Below are positions 17,185 to 25,276 of a stretch of 64,000 bases of DNA, piece after piece. The stretch comes from Streptomyces spinosisporus. GTDB lineage: Bacteria > Actinomycetota > Actinomycetes > Streptomycetales > Streptomycetaceae. The first letter of the stretch is position 1. Every line of letters begins with the position of its first letter. The notes under the pieces are model-generated. The model ran no database searches. It saw only the letters and a program-made list of their open reading frames with translations, and was not told where the DNA came from. The stretch lies in contig NZ_JALDAX010000005.1 of assembly GCF_022698145.1 (NCBI RefSeq), positions 496,001-560,000 of the forward strand, read 5' to 3'. The position numbers were made by a program, and so were the translations under genes.

Positions 17185-17535
17185 TCAGCGGCCGCCGTTG
17201 TACGGGCCGTACGGGCCGTCGCTGCTGGAGCCGCGGCGGCTGCGGCCGCCGCCCGGGAGGCTGCGCAGGGCGGGGCGGACGTCGACCATGTACACGATGG
17301 TGGCGATGAGGCCTATGACCGGCAAGAACGACAGAATGTTGAATATCAGGTTCACCACGAAGGCGAGCCCGAGGATGATCAGCCAGAACGGCTTGGTCTT
17401 CTTGTCGGCCGCGCGATAGGCGTCCTCGCGGCGCGTGGCGGCGTCGATCAGCGCGAAGCCGCTGAAAAGGATCAGGGCCATGCTCAGCAGCCACATGAAG
17501 CCTGCGAACCCCTGCATCAGCACTACGTCCACCAC
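17185..17535 (-). CDS. DUF2516 family small membrane protein
   Basis: A 116-residue protein with two or three hydrophobic segments (about 10-30, 48-66 and 70-85) and a Gly/Arg/Ser-rich cytoplasmic tail. The motif FALIDAATRREDAYRAADKKTKPFWL is characteristic of the actinobacterial DUF2516 family, whose mycobacterial member lies directly after hbhA. Function unknown. Start is uncertain: GTG at 17533-17535, the next GTG or the ATG six codons in are possible; none has a strong ribosome site. It lies 113 nt after the HBHA-like gene on the same strand, with a terminator-like hairpin between. Confidence 0.8.
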   Translation of the reverse strand: MVDVVLMQGFAGFMWLLSMALILFSGFALIDAATRREDAYRAADKKTKPFWLIILGLAFVVNLIFNILSFLPVIGLIATIVYMVDVRPALRSLPGGGRSRRGSSSDGPYGPYNGGR

Positions 17536-17595
17536 CAGACTCGGCTTGTTCCTACGCGGTCACCGTACCCGTTCCCACGACGGCGTTACACGGAG

Positions 17596-17630
17596 AACGG
17601 GCCGGGCTCCCCTAGAGTGCCCGACCCGTT
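17596..17630 (-). terminator. Terminator-like hairpin after the HBHA-like gene
   Basis: Twelve-nt arms (17596-17607 and 17619-17630) pair with one mismatch around an 11-nt loop, directly after the stop of the 17649-18311 gene on the minus strand. It may partly separate it from the DUF2516 gene. Confidence 0.6.
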
Positions 17631-17648
17631 ACCGATCACCCGTTCGTG

Positions 17649-18311
17649 TTACTTCGCGGGCGGCGTGGTCTTCTTCGCGGTGGTGGTCTTGCGGGCCGGC
17701 GCCTTCTTGGCGGCGGGCTTCTTCGCCGGAGCCGGCTCGGCCTTGGCCTCGGCGGGCTTGGGCGCGGCGGGCTTGGCCGCCTCCTTGACCTGGACCGGCT
17801 CGGCCTTGGGCTCGACCGCGACCGCGATGTCCTCGATCTCCTCGGCGGCCTCGCCGCGCCAGGTCCGTACGGCCTGCTCGCCGTGCTCGGCGACCTTCTC
17901 GTAGGTCTCACGGGCCTTGACGGCGTACTCGGCGGCGACGCCGACACCGCGCAGCGCGAAGTCCTGGGCCGACTCGCCGAACTTCTTCAGGTCGGCGTCG
18001 ATGGTGGAGCCGAGCTTCTTGATGTCGCCGTCGAGGGTGGCGAGGAACTCGGTGACCTTGGCCTGCAGGGTCTCCTGCGTCTCCTTGACACGTGCCTGCG
18101 TCTCCTTGACGCGGGCCTGGGCCTTCTCCTGGACGGCCTTCGTGTCGGTGTTGCGAACGGCCTCGAAACGGGCCGGGGCCTCGGCGCGCAGCTGCTCCAC
18201 GAGGCCGGGCACCTTCTTGGCCTGCTGGAAGGCCAGGTCGGCGGTGCCGGCGGCGAAGTAGAGCGGCGTCGGGTCGCTGAGGGTCTTGCGGAGGTCGTCG
18301 GTGATGGCCAT
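17649..18311 (-). CDS. HBHA-like helical protein with Lys/Ala/Pro-rich tail
   Basis: A 220-residue protein of almost wholly helical sequence. Residues 1-150 form long amphipathic helices, including tandem heptad-like copies of RVKETQA (about 66-82). The C-terminal ~60 residues are rich in Lys, Ala and Pro (KPAAKKAPARKTTTAKK), like histone H1 or mycobacterial heparin-binding haemagglutinin. The order XRE regulator - HBHA-like - DUF2516 matches the mycobacterial locus, which supports the relationship. In Streptomyces a role in adhesion is not established; binding to nucleic acid, lipid or membranes is equally possible. The ATG at 18311 follows GGGAGG. Confidence 0.82.
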   Translation of the reverse strand: MAITDDLRKTLSDPTPLYFAAGTADLAFQQAKKVPGLVEQLRAEAPARFEAVRNTDTKAVQEKAQARVKETQARVKETQETLQAKVTEFLATLDGDIKKLGSTIDADLKKFGESAQDFALRGVGVAAEYAVKARETYEKVAEHGEQAVRTWRGEAAEEIEDIAVAVEPKAEPVQVKEAAKPAAPKPAEAKAEPAPAKKPAAKKAPARKTTTAKKTTPPAK

Positions 18312-18378
18312 GGTGATGGTCCTCCCGGTTGCTTTCAGCTGAGGGTTTTGGGTTCCGCGGGCGGTCCGGCCGGCCTGC

Positions 18379-19029
18379 TCAGCCGGTGGGCTGCTGCGGG
18401 TCGTGCGGTGCGGCATCGTCGCCGTCGGACGTACGGGTGCGGCGCGTGGCGGACTTGCGTCCGCCGGCCGTGCGGGTCCTGCGGGTGCGGCGCTCGCCGG
18501 TTTCCTCGCCGGCGCCCTTGCGGGTGCGGCGTATGGCGATGTCGTCGTCCTCGGTGTCACCGGTGCTTGCGGTGTCCTTGGCGCTCTGAGCCGCGGAGGG
18601 ATGTGGGCCGGGCTCGGCGGCCGGCACCACCGCGCCGGCCTCCGGGGCCTGATCGGTCGCCTCGTCCTGCGTGCCGCTCCCGAATCCGTTCTCCTTGCGG
18701 AAGGACTCGTAGATCTGGAGCAGCACCTGCTTCTGCCGCTCGTTCAGCGTGGGGTCGGCGAGGATGACGGCGCGCGTCTCGACCTCGTCCCGGTCCCGCT
18801 CGGCGTCGAGGATGCCGGCGCGCACATACAGCGTCTCGGCGGAGATCCGCAGCGCCTTGGCGACCTGCTGCAGCACCTCCGCGCTCGGCTTGCGCAGCCC
18901 GCGCTCGATCTGGCTCAGATACGGATTGGACACCCCGGCGGCATCGGCGAGCTGCCTGAGCGACAGCTGCGCGGTGCGCCGCTGCTCGCGCAGGTATTCA
19001 CCGAGATTGCCGACGTTGAGCGATGCCAT
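18379..19029 (-). CDS. XRE-family HTH regulator upstream of the HBHA-like gene
   Basis: A 216-residue regulator. The N-terminal HTH (about 8-65; LREQRRTAQLSLRQLADAAGVSNPYLSQIERG) is strongly conserved with the mycobacterial protein encoded before hbhA. The middle section (VETRAVILADPTLNERQKQVLLQIYESF) is helical, and the C-terminal ~100 residues are disordered and charged with RRTR repeats that may add nonspecific DNA affinity. The ATG at 19029 is the start giving the family N-terminus. A TTGCAAG palindrome 31 nt upstream of the start is a likely autoregulatory operator. Same strand as the HBHA-like gene, 67 nt apart. Confidence 0.88.
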   Translation of the reverse strand: MASLNVGNLGEYLREQRRTAQLSLRQLADAAGVSNPYLSQIERGLRKPSAEVLQQVAKALRISAETLYVRAGILDAERDRDEVETRAVILADPTLNERQKQVLLQIYESFRKENGFGSGTQDEATDQAPEAGAVVPAAEPGPHPSAAQSAKDTASTGDTEDDDIAIRRTRKGAGEETGERRTRRTRTAGGRKSATRRTRTSDGDDAAPHDPQQPTG

Positions 19030-19059
19030 GCCCCCACCATGCACCACCTTCGCTAACTA

Positions 19060-19079
19060 TTGCAAGCACCCGCTTGCAA
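19060..19079. promoter_or_regulatory. Palindromic operator candidate TTGCAAG-N6-CTTGCAA
   Basis: Perfect 7-bp arms (19060-19066 and 19073-19079) with a 6-nt spacer, in an A/T-rich patch upstream of the XRE gene start at 19029. Position and symmetry fit autoregulation by that XRE protein. Confidence 0.6.
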
Positions 19080-19143
19080 AAGTGCGGCACGCCACTCTTG
19101 CGGGTATGGGTGATCGAGCGCCCCTCCCCACCGGCGCGCAGGC

Positions 19144-20088
19144 CTACGCCGTCGCGTGCAGCCGCCTGCGGTAGTGCAGCGGCGACTCGCCCACCTCTCG
19201 TTTGAACGCCGTACTGAAAGCACTCTCCGACCCGTATCCGAGTTCGGCGGCGAGCGAGCCCACGCGGATGTCCGGGTCACGCAGGGCGCGCTGGGCGAGC
19301 AGCATGCGCCAGCGCGACAGGTAGGCGAGGGGTGGGGTTCCGGCGGTCGCGCGGAAGCGTTCGGCGAAGCTGGTGCGGGACATTCCGGCGGCGCGGGCCA
19401 GTTCCAGCAGGCCCCAGGGGCGGCCGGGCTGATCGTGGATCAGCCGCAGGGCCGGGCGGAGCGGTTCGTCGGCGAGCAGGCGCAGCCAGCCGACCGGTGC
19501 TTCCTCCTGTTCCAGGTACGAACGGAGCATTTCGAGCAGGAGGAGTTGGCCGTTCTGGCGGATGGCGAATTGTGACCCCAGGCGTCCGCTCGACGCCTCG
19601 TCGAAGAGTCGCTCGACGATGCCGCCGAGGCGGGAGGCTGCGGAGGTCGCCGCCTTCACGTGGACCAGGCCGGGCAACGCCGCGCTCAGCAGCGTGAGGC
19701 CCGCCGGGCTCACCTGGATCCAGCCGCCTACGAGTACGTCGTCGGTGGTCCGGTCGGCCGCCGCCAGCGCCATGGCGTCGAAGTCGGTCCCGGGAATCAG
19801 CTCTGCCGGCGCTCCGTCGCCGTGTCCACCGTGTATGTCCAGGCGGGTGCGATGGTTGAGGAGGGCGACATCGCCGGGAGCCAGCTCTACGGGGCCGTCC
19901 GGGCCGCCCGGTCCGTCGACGCTGACCCGGGCGGATCCGGCGACCAGCGCGATCAGCTTGAGCGGCTTGGAGACCGCGCCGGAGGACACCCACGGTCCGC
20001 GCACCGCGAACCCGCCCGTCATCATCCCCTGCACCTCCACCAGGTCGAGGACGTCGGACAGCACATCGGTGGCAGCCTGATCGGACAT
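19144..20088 (-). CDS. AraC-family regulator with cupin sensing domain
   Basis: A 314-residue regulator. The N-terminal AraC_binding_2/cupin_6-type domain (about 1-190) includes LAPGDVALLNHRTRLDIHG and DDVLVGGWIQ; the C-terminal tandem HTH (about 210-312) includes PWGLLELARAAGMSRTSFAERFRATAGTPPLAYL and ends ESPLHYRRRL. The ATG at 20088 has only a weak GAGAG upstream. It is divergent from an SDR gene (start 20162); a GGACGC-N11-GCGTCC palindrome lies between, so this regulator probably controls the SDR gene. Confidence 0.9.
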   Translation of the reverse strand: MSDQAATDVLSDVLDLVEVQGMMTGGFAVRGPWVSSGAVSKPLKLIALVAGSARVSVDGPGGPDGPVELAPGDVALLNHRTRLDIHGGHGDGAPAELIPGTDFDAMALAAADRTTDDVLVGGWIQVSPAGLTLLSAALPGLVHVKAATSAASRLGGIVERLFDEASSGRLGSQFAIRQNGQLLLLEMLRSYLEQEEAPVGWLRLLADEPLRPALRLIHDQPGRPWGLLELARAAGMSRTSFAERFRATAGTPPLAYLSRWRMLLAQRALRDPDIRVGSLAAELGYGSESAFSTAFKREVGESPLHYRRRLHATA

Positions 20089-20113
20089 CTTCGTACTCTC
20101 GCGCAAAAAATTA

Positions 20114-20136
20114 GGACGCGCAATCATTCAGCGTCC
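20114..20136. promoter_or_regulatory. Inverted repeat in the divergent AraC / SDR promoter
   Basis: GGACGC (20114-20119) and GCGTCC (20131-20136) flank an 11-nt A/T-rich spacer, 25 nt before the AraC start and 26 nt before the SDR start. Candidate AraC operator. Confidence 0.4.
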
Positions 20137-20161
20137 GGTGGCTGCGGCCGAGACTGGAGGC

Positions 20162-21145
20162 ATGACAGCGCAGCAGACCCCCTTGGGAACCCCGTTCACC
20201 GCCTCCTCCACCGCCGCCGACATCCTGTCCGGTCTCGATCTGACCGGGCGCGAAGTCGTCGTCACCGGAGGGCATGGCCGGCTCGGCCGCGAGGTCACCC
20301 GCACGCTCACTGACGCCGGCGCCCGTGTGACCGTCGCGGCGCGCGACCCCGAGCGGGCCGCCGCGGCGCTGGACGGGATCAAGGACGTCCAGGTCGAGCG
20401 GCTCGACCTCACCGACCCCGGCTCCGTCGATTCCTTCGCGCGGCGGTGGCTCGCCTCCGGCCGGCCGCTGCACACCCTCGTCAACAACGCCGCCGTGTTG
20501 TTCTCGCCCGAGATCGTGCGCGACGCCCGCGGTCATGAGCTGCAGTTCTCGACCTCGCACCTCGGCCACTTCCAGCTCACCCGGGCGCTCCTGCCGGCCC
20601 TGCGGGCCGCCGACGGTGCCCGCGTGGTCACGGTGACCTCGGGCGCGGCACGCTTCGGTGAGATCCGCTGGAACGACCTGGACTTCACGAGCGGGTACGA
20701 CCCCGCCACGGCATACGGCCAGTCCAAGCGGGCCAACGTCCTGTTCACCGTCGAGCTGGACCGCCGGTACGCCGATCAGGGCATCCGCGCCTTCGCCGCG
20801 CACCCCGGGGTCATCATCGGGCCGGGCCCGTTCACGCCGGAGCAGGTGGAGTCGTACCGCGCGCAGGGCCTGATCGACGACACCGGCTCCACCGTCATCG
20901 ACCCCGAGGGAGGCAAGAAGACGATCGAGCAGGGCGCCGCCACCCTCGTCTTCGGCGCCGCCAGCCCGTTGCTGGACGGCCACGGCGGGGTCTACCTCAA
21001 GGACAGCGACATCGCCGTACTCGACGACGAACAGCGCCCGTTGACCGCCGACTCCATCCCGTCGGACGCCAACTCGGCGATGCTCGACCCCGACGACGCG
21101 CGCAGGCTGTGGGAGGTGAGCGAGCAGCTGCTCGCTCGTGCGTGA
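20162..21145 (+). CDS. Short-chain dehydrogenase/reductase (retinol dehydrogenase-like)
   Basis: A 327-residue extended SDR. The dinucleotide motif is TGGHGRLG (near 40-47), slightly off the usual TGxxxGxG. NNAAV (near 110), the TSGA segment and the catalytic YGQSK (near 185-189) are present. The motif FSTSHLGHFQLTRALLPAL resembles WW-domain oxidoreductase and retinol dehydrogenase-type proteins. The ATG at 20162 follows GGAGG. Substrate unknown. Divergent from the AraC regulator; no co-transcribed partner is evident downstream. Confidence 0.9.
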   Translation: MTAQQTPLGTPFTASSTAADILSGLDLTGREVVVTGGHGRLGREVTRTLTDAGARVTVAARDPERAAAALDGIKDVQVERLDLTDPGSVDSFARRWLASGRPLHTLVNNAAVLFSPEIVRDARGHELQFSTSHLGHFQLTRALLPALRAADGARVVTVTSGAARFGEIRWNDLDFTSGYDPATAYGQSKRANVLFTVELDRRYADQGIRAFAAHPGVIIGPGPFTPEQVESYRAQGLIDDTGSTVIDPEGGKKTIEQGAATLVFGAASPLLDGHGGVYLKDSDIAVLDDEQRPLTADSIPSDANSAMLDPDDARRLWEVSEQLLARA

Positions 21146-21327
21146 TGCGTGGGTGGGCGGGTGGTGACACCGGCTGTGGGGCCGTGACGACAGGGTCCTC
21201 GGCGTGCTGGAACTGCGCCGCGGTGGCGATCACGACGGCTAGGGGAGCGAGGTCTGGTCCAGTCGGCTCGGCGTGGGTCGGCTCGCCCGCGTCGTGATCC
21301 GCTGCTTCGACGAGGTCGCCTAGACCT

Positions 21328-21924
21328 GTGACCGTTGCCGCTCAACTGGCAGGACAGATGCAGGCGTTGGCGGACGACCTGGTCGAGGACTACGTCGAGC
21401 ACTGCCGGATGCACGGCAACTCGTGGACCGACATCGGCGCCGCCCTGGGGGTGTCCCGGCAGGCGGTCCAGCAGCGCTTTCACGCCCCGCACAAGCGCTA
21501 CGGCCCCGACTCGATGACCGACGACCTCCGCCAGGCGATGGTCCACGTCAAGCAGGCTGCGGTGCACCACCGCAACAACTACATCGGCACCGAGCACCTG
21601 CTCTGGGGACTGACCGCGGAGGACAACGGCGCAACCCGGCTCCTGCAGGCCACCGGGCTCTCACCGGAGGCGGTCCACCGGTCCGTCGGAACCCGGCTGA
21701 GCATGGGCGCCTCCCAAGCGGCCGAGCGCATCGCCTGGACGCCGTACTCCCGCAAGGCCATCGCCCTCGCCGAAGCACGCTCCGAGCAGAGCGGCTCCGC
21801 ACGCATCGACTGCGACGACCTGCTGATCGGCCTCGCCGGGGTCGGCCGCGGGGTCGCCGCCGATGTCCTGGCCGAGGCCGGCTTCGATGCGGACGCCGTC
21901 GACCCCTCACCTGCCGACGCCTGA
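21328..21924 (+). CDS. HTH plus Clp N-terminal repeat protein, possibly 5'-truncated
   Basis: A 198-residue protein. Residues about 10-50 form an HTH (SWTDIGAALGVSRQAVQQRF) and residues about 60-190 a Clp_N (double ClpA/C N-terminal repeat) domain with HHRNNYIGTEHLLWGL and RIDCDDLLIGLAGV. There is no AAA+ ATPase module, so it is not a Clp unfoldase; it may be a regulator that uses the Clp_N fold to sense unfolded or tagged proteins. Relatives known to me carry about 40 more residues before the HTH. Here the frame opens at a GTG with poor ribosome site, and upstream DNA is non-coding in this frame, suggesting 5' erosion. Confidence 0.7.
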   Translation: MTVAAQLAGQMQALADDLVEDYVEHCRMHGNSWTDIGAALGVSRQAVQQRFHAPHKRYGPDSMTDDLRQAMVHVKQAAVHHRNNYIGTEHLLWGLTAEDNGATRLLQATGLSPEAVHRSVGTRLSMGASQAAERIAWTPYSRKAIALAEARSEQSGSARIDCDDLLIGLAGVGRGVAADVLAEAGFDADAVDPSPADA

Positions 21925-22048
21925 AGCCGCGGCGATGAGTTTCGGGTGAATCCGTGGTCGTTACGGCTGGACACACCGACTGCACCGACAGCGACGGGCC
22001 CGCGCTTGGAGCGGTCGGTCCGGTGCGGAAGGGCTCGTGGAGGCAGTG

Positions 22049-23307
22049 ATGAGCGTCGAGGGCTTCGAGCAGGAGCGCAGCGTCCGGAGTGGCGAGCGGA
22101 GGGCGGGGGCGAGCGGGCCCCGGGTGTTGGTGGCGGGCGCGAGTGTCGCGGGGCCCGCGCTGGCCCACTGGCTGCGTCGGTGGGGGGCCGAGGTGACCGT
22201 GGTGGAGCGGGCCCCGAGCTTCGTCCCGGTGGGCAGGCGGTGGATGCGCGCGGGGTGGCCAAGGAGGTCATCGCGCGCATGGGGCTGGACGCGGCGGTGC
22301 GCGCGGCGTGCACCGACACCGCCGGCGCACACACCGTGGACGCGGACGGCCGGGTGCTGGAGACGTTCCGTGCCGACGACGACGCCGGCGACGGGTTCAT
22401 CGCGGATATCGAGATCCTGCGCGGGGATCTGGCCCGGGTGCTCTACGACCACACCCGCGACGGCGTCGAGTACGTCTTCGGCGACCGGATCGCCGAACTC
22501 ACCCAGGACGCGGACGGGGTCGACGTGACCTTCGAGAGCGGCGACCGGCGGCGCTTCGACCTGGTGGTCGGGGCCGACGGACTGCACTCGGAGCTGCGGG
22601 CGATGGTCTTCGGGCCGCCCGAGCGGTTCCTGCGCCACCTCGGGCACGTGCTGGCCTTCTACAGCGTGCCCAACGTGTTCGGGCTGGACCGCTGGCTGCT
22701 CGAGTACCAGGACCAGGACTCCGGCCGCTCGGTCCTGCTGCGCCCCATCCAGGACGCCACCCGGGCGATGGCCATGTTCTACCTCGCCTCGGCCGACTTC
22801 GACGTCGACCATCGTGACGTAGCGGCCCAGAAGGTTCTGCTGCGTGAACGGATGGCCGGCCTGGGCTGGTTGACCCGGGACATCCTCGCGCACCTGGACG
22901 ACACCCCGGACTTCTATCTCGACCAGGTCGCCCAGGTGGTGATGGACCGCTGGTCGAGCGGACGGGTGGGGCTGCTCGGGGACGCGGCGTTCAGCTCCTC
23001 GCCGATGTCCGGGCAGGGCACCGGTCTTGCTCTGGTCGGCGCCTACGTGCTGGCCGGTGAACTGGCCGCCGCCGGCTGGGACCCCGGCACCGGGTTCGCC
23101 CGCTACGAGGCGCGGATGCGCTCGTTCGTCGAGGCCAATCAGGAGATCGGCCGGTTGAACGCCCGGAGCCGCGATGTTCCCGGGCCGGACGCCGAGCCGC
23201 GCCCCGATTTCGCCGGCGATTGGTTCACCGAGCTGGTCGGGCGCGCGATCAACGGCGTCGAGCTGCCCGACTACGCGGGGGCGCCGGACTCGGCGGCATC
23301 TCGTTGA
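22049..23307 (+). pseudogene. FAD-dependent monooxygenase, interrupted by a -1 frameshift near 22216
   Basis: Two overlapping frames together encode a ~420-residue PheA/TetX-type flavoprotein. The first frame (ATG 22049, GGAGG upstream) carries the FAD Rossmann motif VLVAGASVAGPALAHWL and continues to VVERAP. The protein then resumes in the next frame with ELRPGGQAVDARGVAKEV and runs to 23307 with LVVGADGLHSELR and the second FAD motif GLLGDAAFSSSPMSGQGTGLAL. One missing G after the CCCC at 22212-22215 would restore a single frame. It is either a sequencing error at a homopolymer or a recent inactivation. If intact it would hydroxylate an aromatic or polyketide-like substrate using NAD(P)H and O2. 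Confidence 0.85.
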
Positions 23308-23336
23308 GGTCCCTCGGTTCGTTGAGGTCCCTCGGT
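23301..23336. repeat. Two perfect tandem copies of an 18-bp unit
   Basis: TCGTTGAGGTCCCTCGGT occurs at 23301-23318 and again at 23319-23336, spanning the stop codon of the monooxygenase and abutting the stop of the convergent ABC permease gene. A simple local duplication. Confidence 0.9.
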
Positions 23337-24172
23337 CACCGGCGGTTGGCGCCCTTGTCGAACCCCTTGTCGAACAGTGACTTGGACCAGAAGTAGCCGA
23401 GTGCGGCCAGGGCCAGGGACCAGGTGACGGCGAGCCAGCCGTTGTGGCCGATCTCGGTGCCGAGGAGGAGGCCGCGGAGGGTTTCGATGGCCGGGGTGAA
23501 GGGCTGGTACTCGGCGATGGGCTGGAACCACCCCGGCATCGCGTCGACCGGTACGAAGGCGCTGGAGATGAGGGGCAGGAAGATCAGCGGCATCGCGGAG
23601 TTGCTGGCGGCCTCGGCGTTGGGGCTGGACAGGCCCATGCCGACCGCGATCCAGGTCAGCGCGGTGGCGACGAGCACGAGCAGCCCGAACGCCGCCAGCC
23701 ACTCCAGAGCCGTGGCGTCCGCGGACCGGAAACCGATGGCCACGGCCACGGCTCCGACCAGGATCACGCTCATCACGCACTGCAGCACACTGCCGACGAC
23801 ATGCCCGATGAGCACCGACCCGCGGTGGATCGCCATCGTACGGAAGCGGGCGATGATCCCCTCGGTCATGTCCGTGGCGACGGAGACCGCGCTGCCGATC
23901 GTGGTGCTGCCGATGGTCATCAGCAGCAGACCCGGGACGAGATAGGCGACGTACGCCGACCGGTCGGCACCGCCGCCCATGCCCGCGCTCATGGTGTCGC
24001 CGAAGATGTAGACGAAGAGCAGCAACAGCATGACCGGCGTGAGCAGCAGGTTCAGCGTCATGGACGGGTAGCGCCGGGCGTGCAGCAGGTTGCGGCGCAG
24101 CATCGTCGTCGAGTCGCGTACGGCGAGGGAGAGGCCGGTGGCCGGGCGGGCGGGGGCGAGTTGCGTGCTCAT
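23336..24172 (-). CDS. ABC-2 type transporter permease (DrrB-like)
   Basis: A 278-residue integral membrane protein with about six hydrophobic helices and the ABC-2 signature region around LMTIGSTTIGSAVSVATDMTEGIIARFRTM, as in daunorubicin-type exporter permeases. The C-terminus is basic (FDKGFDKGANRR). Its ATG overlaps the stop of the ATPase gene by 4 nt, so the two subunits are translationally coupled. It forms an exporter with the upstream-encoded ATPase; substrate unknown. It is the last gene of a four-gene operon (RHH, DUF4097, ATPase, permease). Confidence 0.92.
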   Translation of the reverse strand: MSTQLAPARPATGLSLAVRDSTTMLRRNLLHARRYPSMTLNLLLTPVMLLLLFVYIFGDTMSAGMGGGADRSAYVAYLVPGLLLMTIGSTTIGSAVSVATDMTEGIIARFRTMAIHRGSVLIGHVVGSVLQCVMSVILVGAVAVAIGFRSADATALEWLAAFGLLVLVATALTWIAVGMGLSSPNAEAASNSAMPLIFLPLISSAFVPVDAMPGWFQPIAEYQPFTPAIETLRGLLLGTEIGHNGWLAVTWSLALAALGYFWSKSLFDKGFDKGANRR

Positions 24173-25191
24173 CGGGCGTTCTCCTTGGGCTGGTTGGGCT
24201 GGTTGGGCTGGTTGGCGCTGGTGCCGGCGCTGCTGGTGAGGGCGAAGAAGACGTCGTCGAGGTCGGGGGTGTGCACGGTCAGTTCGTCGGCCTCGATGCC
24301 CGCCGCCTCCAACCAGTCGAGGATCGAACGCAGTTCGCGCTGGCTGCCGTCGCTGGGAATGTGCAGGGCGAGGGCCTCGTCGTCGCGGGTGGCCTCGGTC
24401 AGTTCGGTGGCGGCGCGCTGGTGGGCGGCCGGGTCGGTGAAGCGGAGCCGGATGTGTCCGCCGGGGATGAGCCGCTTGAGCTCCTCGGCGCTGCCTTCGG
24501 CGGCGATCCTCCCGTCGTGCAACACCGCGATACGGTCGGCGAGTTCGTCCGCCTCCTCCAGGTACTGGGTGGTCAGGAAGACGGTGACGCCGCCGGTGAC
24601 GAGGTCGCGGATGATCTGCCACATGGTGTGCCGGGCCCGCGGGTCCAGACCGGTGGTCGGCTCGTCCAGGAAGATGATCCGCGGGCTGCCGACCAGGGTC
24701 ATCGCGATGTCCAGGCGGCGCTTCATGCCGCCGGAGTAGGTGGAGGCGGGCTTCCTCGCGGCCTCGGTGAGGTCGAAGCGCTCCAGGAGTTCGGCGGTGA
24801 CCTGGCGTCCTTCGCGCTTGGGCAGGTGGTGCAGGTCGGCCATCAGGAGCATGTTCTCCTCACCGGTGATCAGGCCGTCCACGGCGGAGAACTGCCCCGT
24901 GACACCGATCGCGGCACGCACCGCCTGCGGATCGGCGGACAGATCGTGGCCCGCGACCTGGGCCTGCCCGCTGTCGGCGGAGATGAGCGTGGAAAGGATC
25001 TGCACGGTGGTGGTCTTGCCGGCGCCGTTCGGGCCGAGCAGCGCGAACACGGACCCGGCGGGGATACGCAGATCGATCCCGTCGAGCACGGTCTTGTCGC
25101 CGTAGGACTTGCGCAGTCCGGCTGCGGAGACGGCGGCGGGCGGCTGCAAGCCGCCACCTCGACTGGTCGTGGGCATGACAGAGACAGGCAT
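24169..25191 (-). CDS. ABC transporter ATP-binding protein (DrrA-like)
   Basis: A 340-residue ATPase. Walker A is GPNGAGKTTT (near 54), the Q-loop follows in VTGQFSAVD, the signature is the variant YSGGMKRRLD, Walker B is IIFLDEPTTGLD, and the H-loop lies after VFLTTQYLEEADELADR. The C-terminal ~100 residues match the DrrA extension (ADELTVHTPDLDDVFFALTS). The protein ends in a short Asn-Gln-Pro triple repeat from a 9-bp DNA repeat. The ATG at 25191 follows GGAGGG. It energises export through the coupled permease. Confidence 0.94.
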   Translation of the reverse strand: MPVSVMPTTSRGGGLQPPAAVSAAGLRKSYGDKTVLDGIDLRIPAGSVFALLGPNGAGKTTTVQILSTLISADSGQAQVAGHDLSADPQAVRAAIGVTGQFSAVDGLITGEENMLLMADLHHLPKREGRQVTAELLERFDLTEAARKPASTYSGGMKRRLDIAMTLVGSPRIIFLDEPTTGLDPRARHTMWQIIRDLVTGGVTVFLTTQYLEEADELADRIAVLHDGRIAAEGSAEELKRLIPGGHIRLRFTDPAAHQRAATELTEATRDDEALALHIPSDGSQRELRSILDWLEAAGIEADELTVHTPDLDDVFFALTSSAGTSANQPNQPNQPKENAR

Positions 25192-25276
25192 GGTGCCCTC
25201 CCGTTCGAAGGCTGATGTGGCTGGGAAGTCGGGTATTGGGGGCAGTGGAGTTGGGGGAAGTGGAGGGGGTGCCGGC

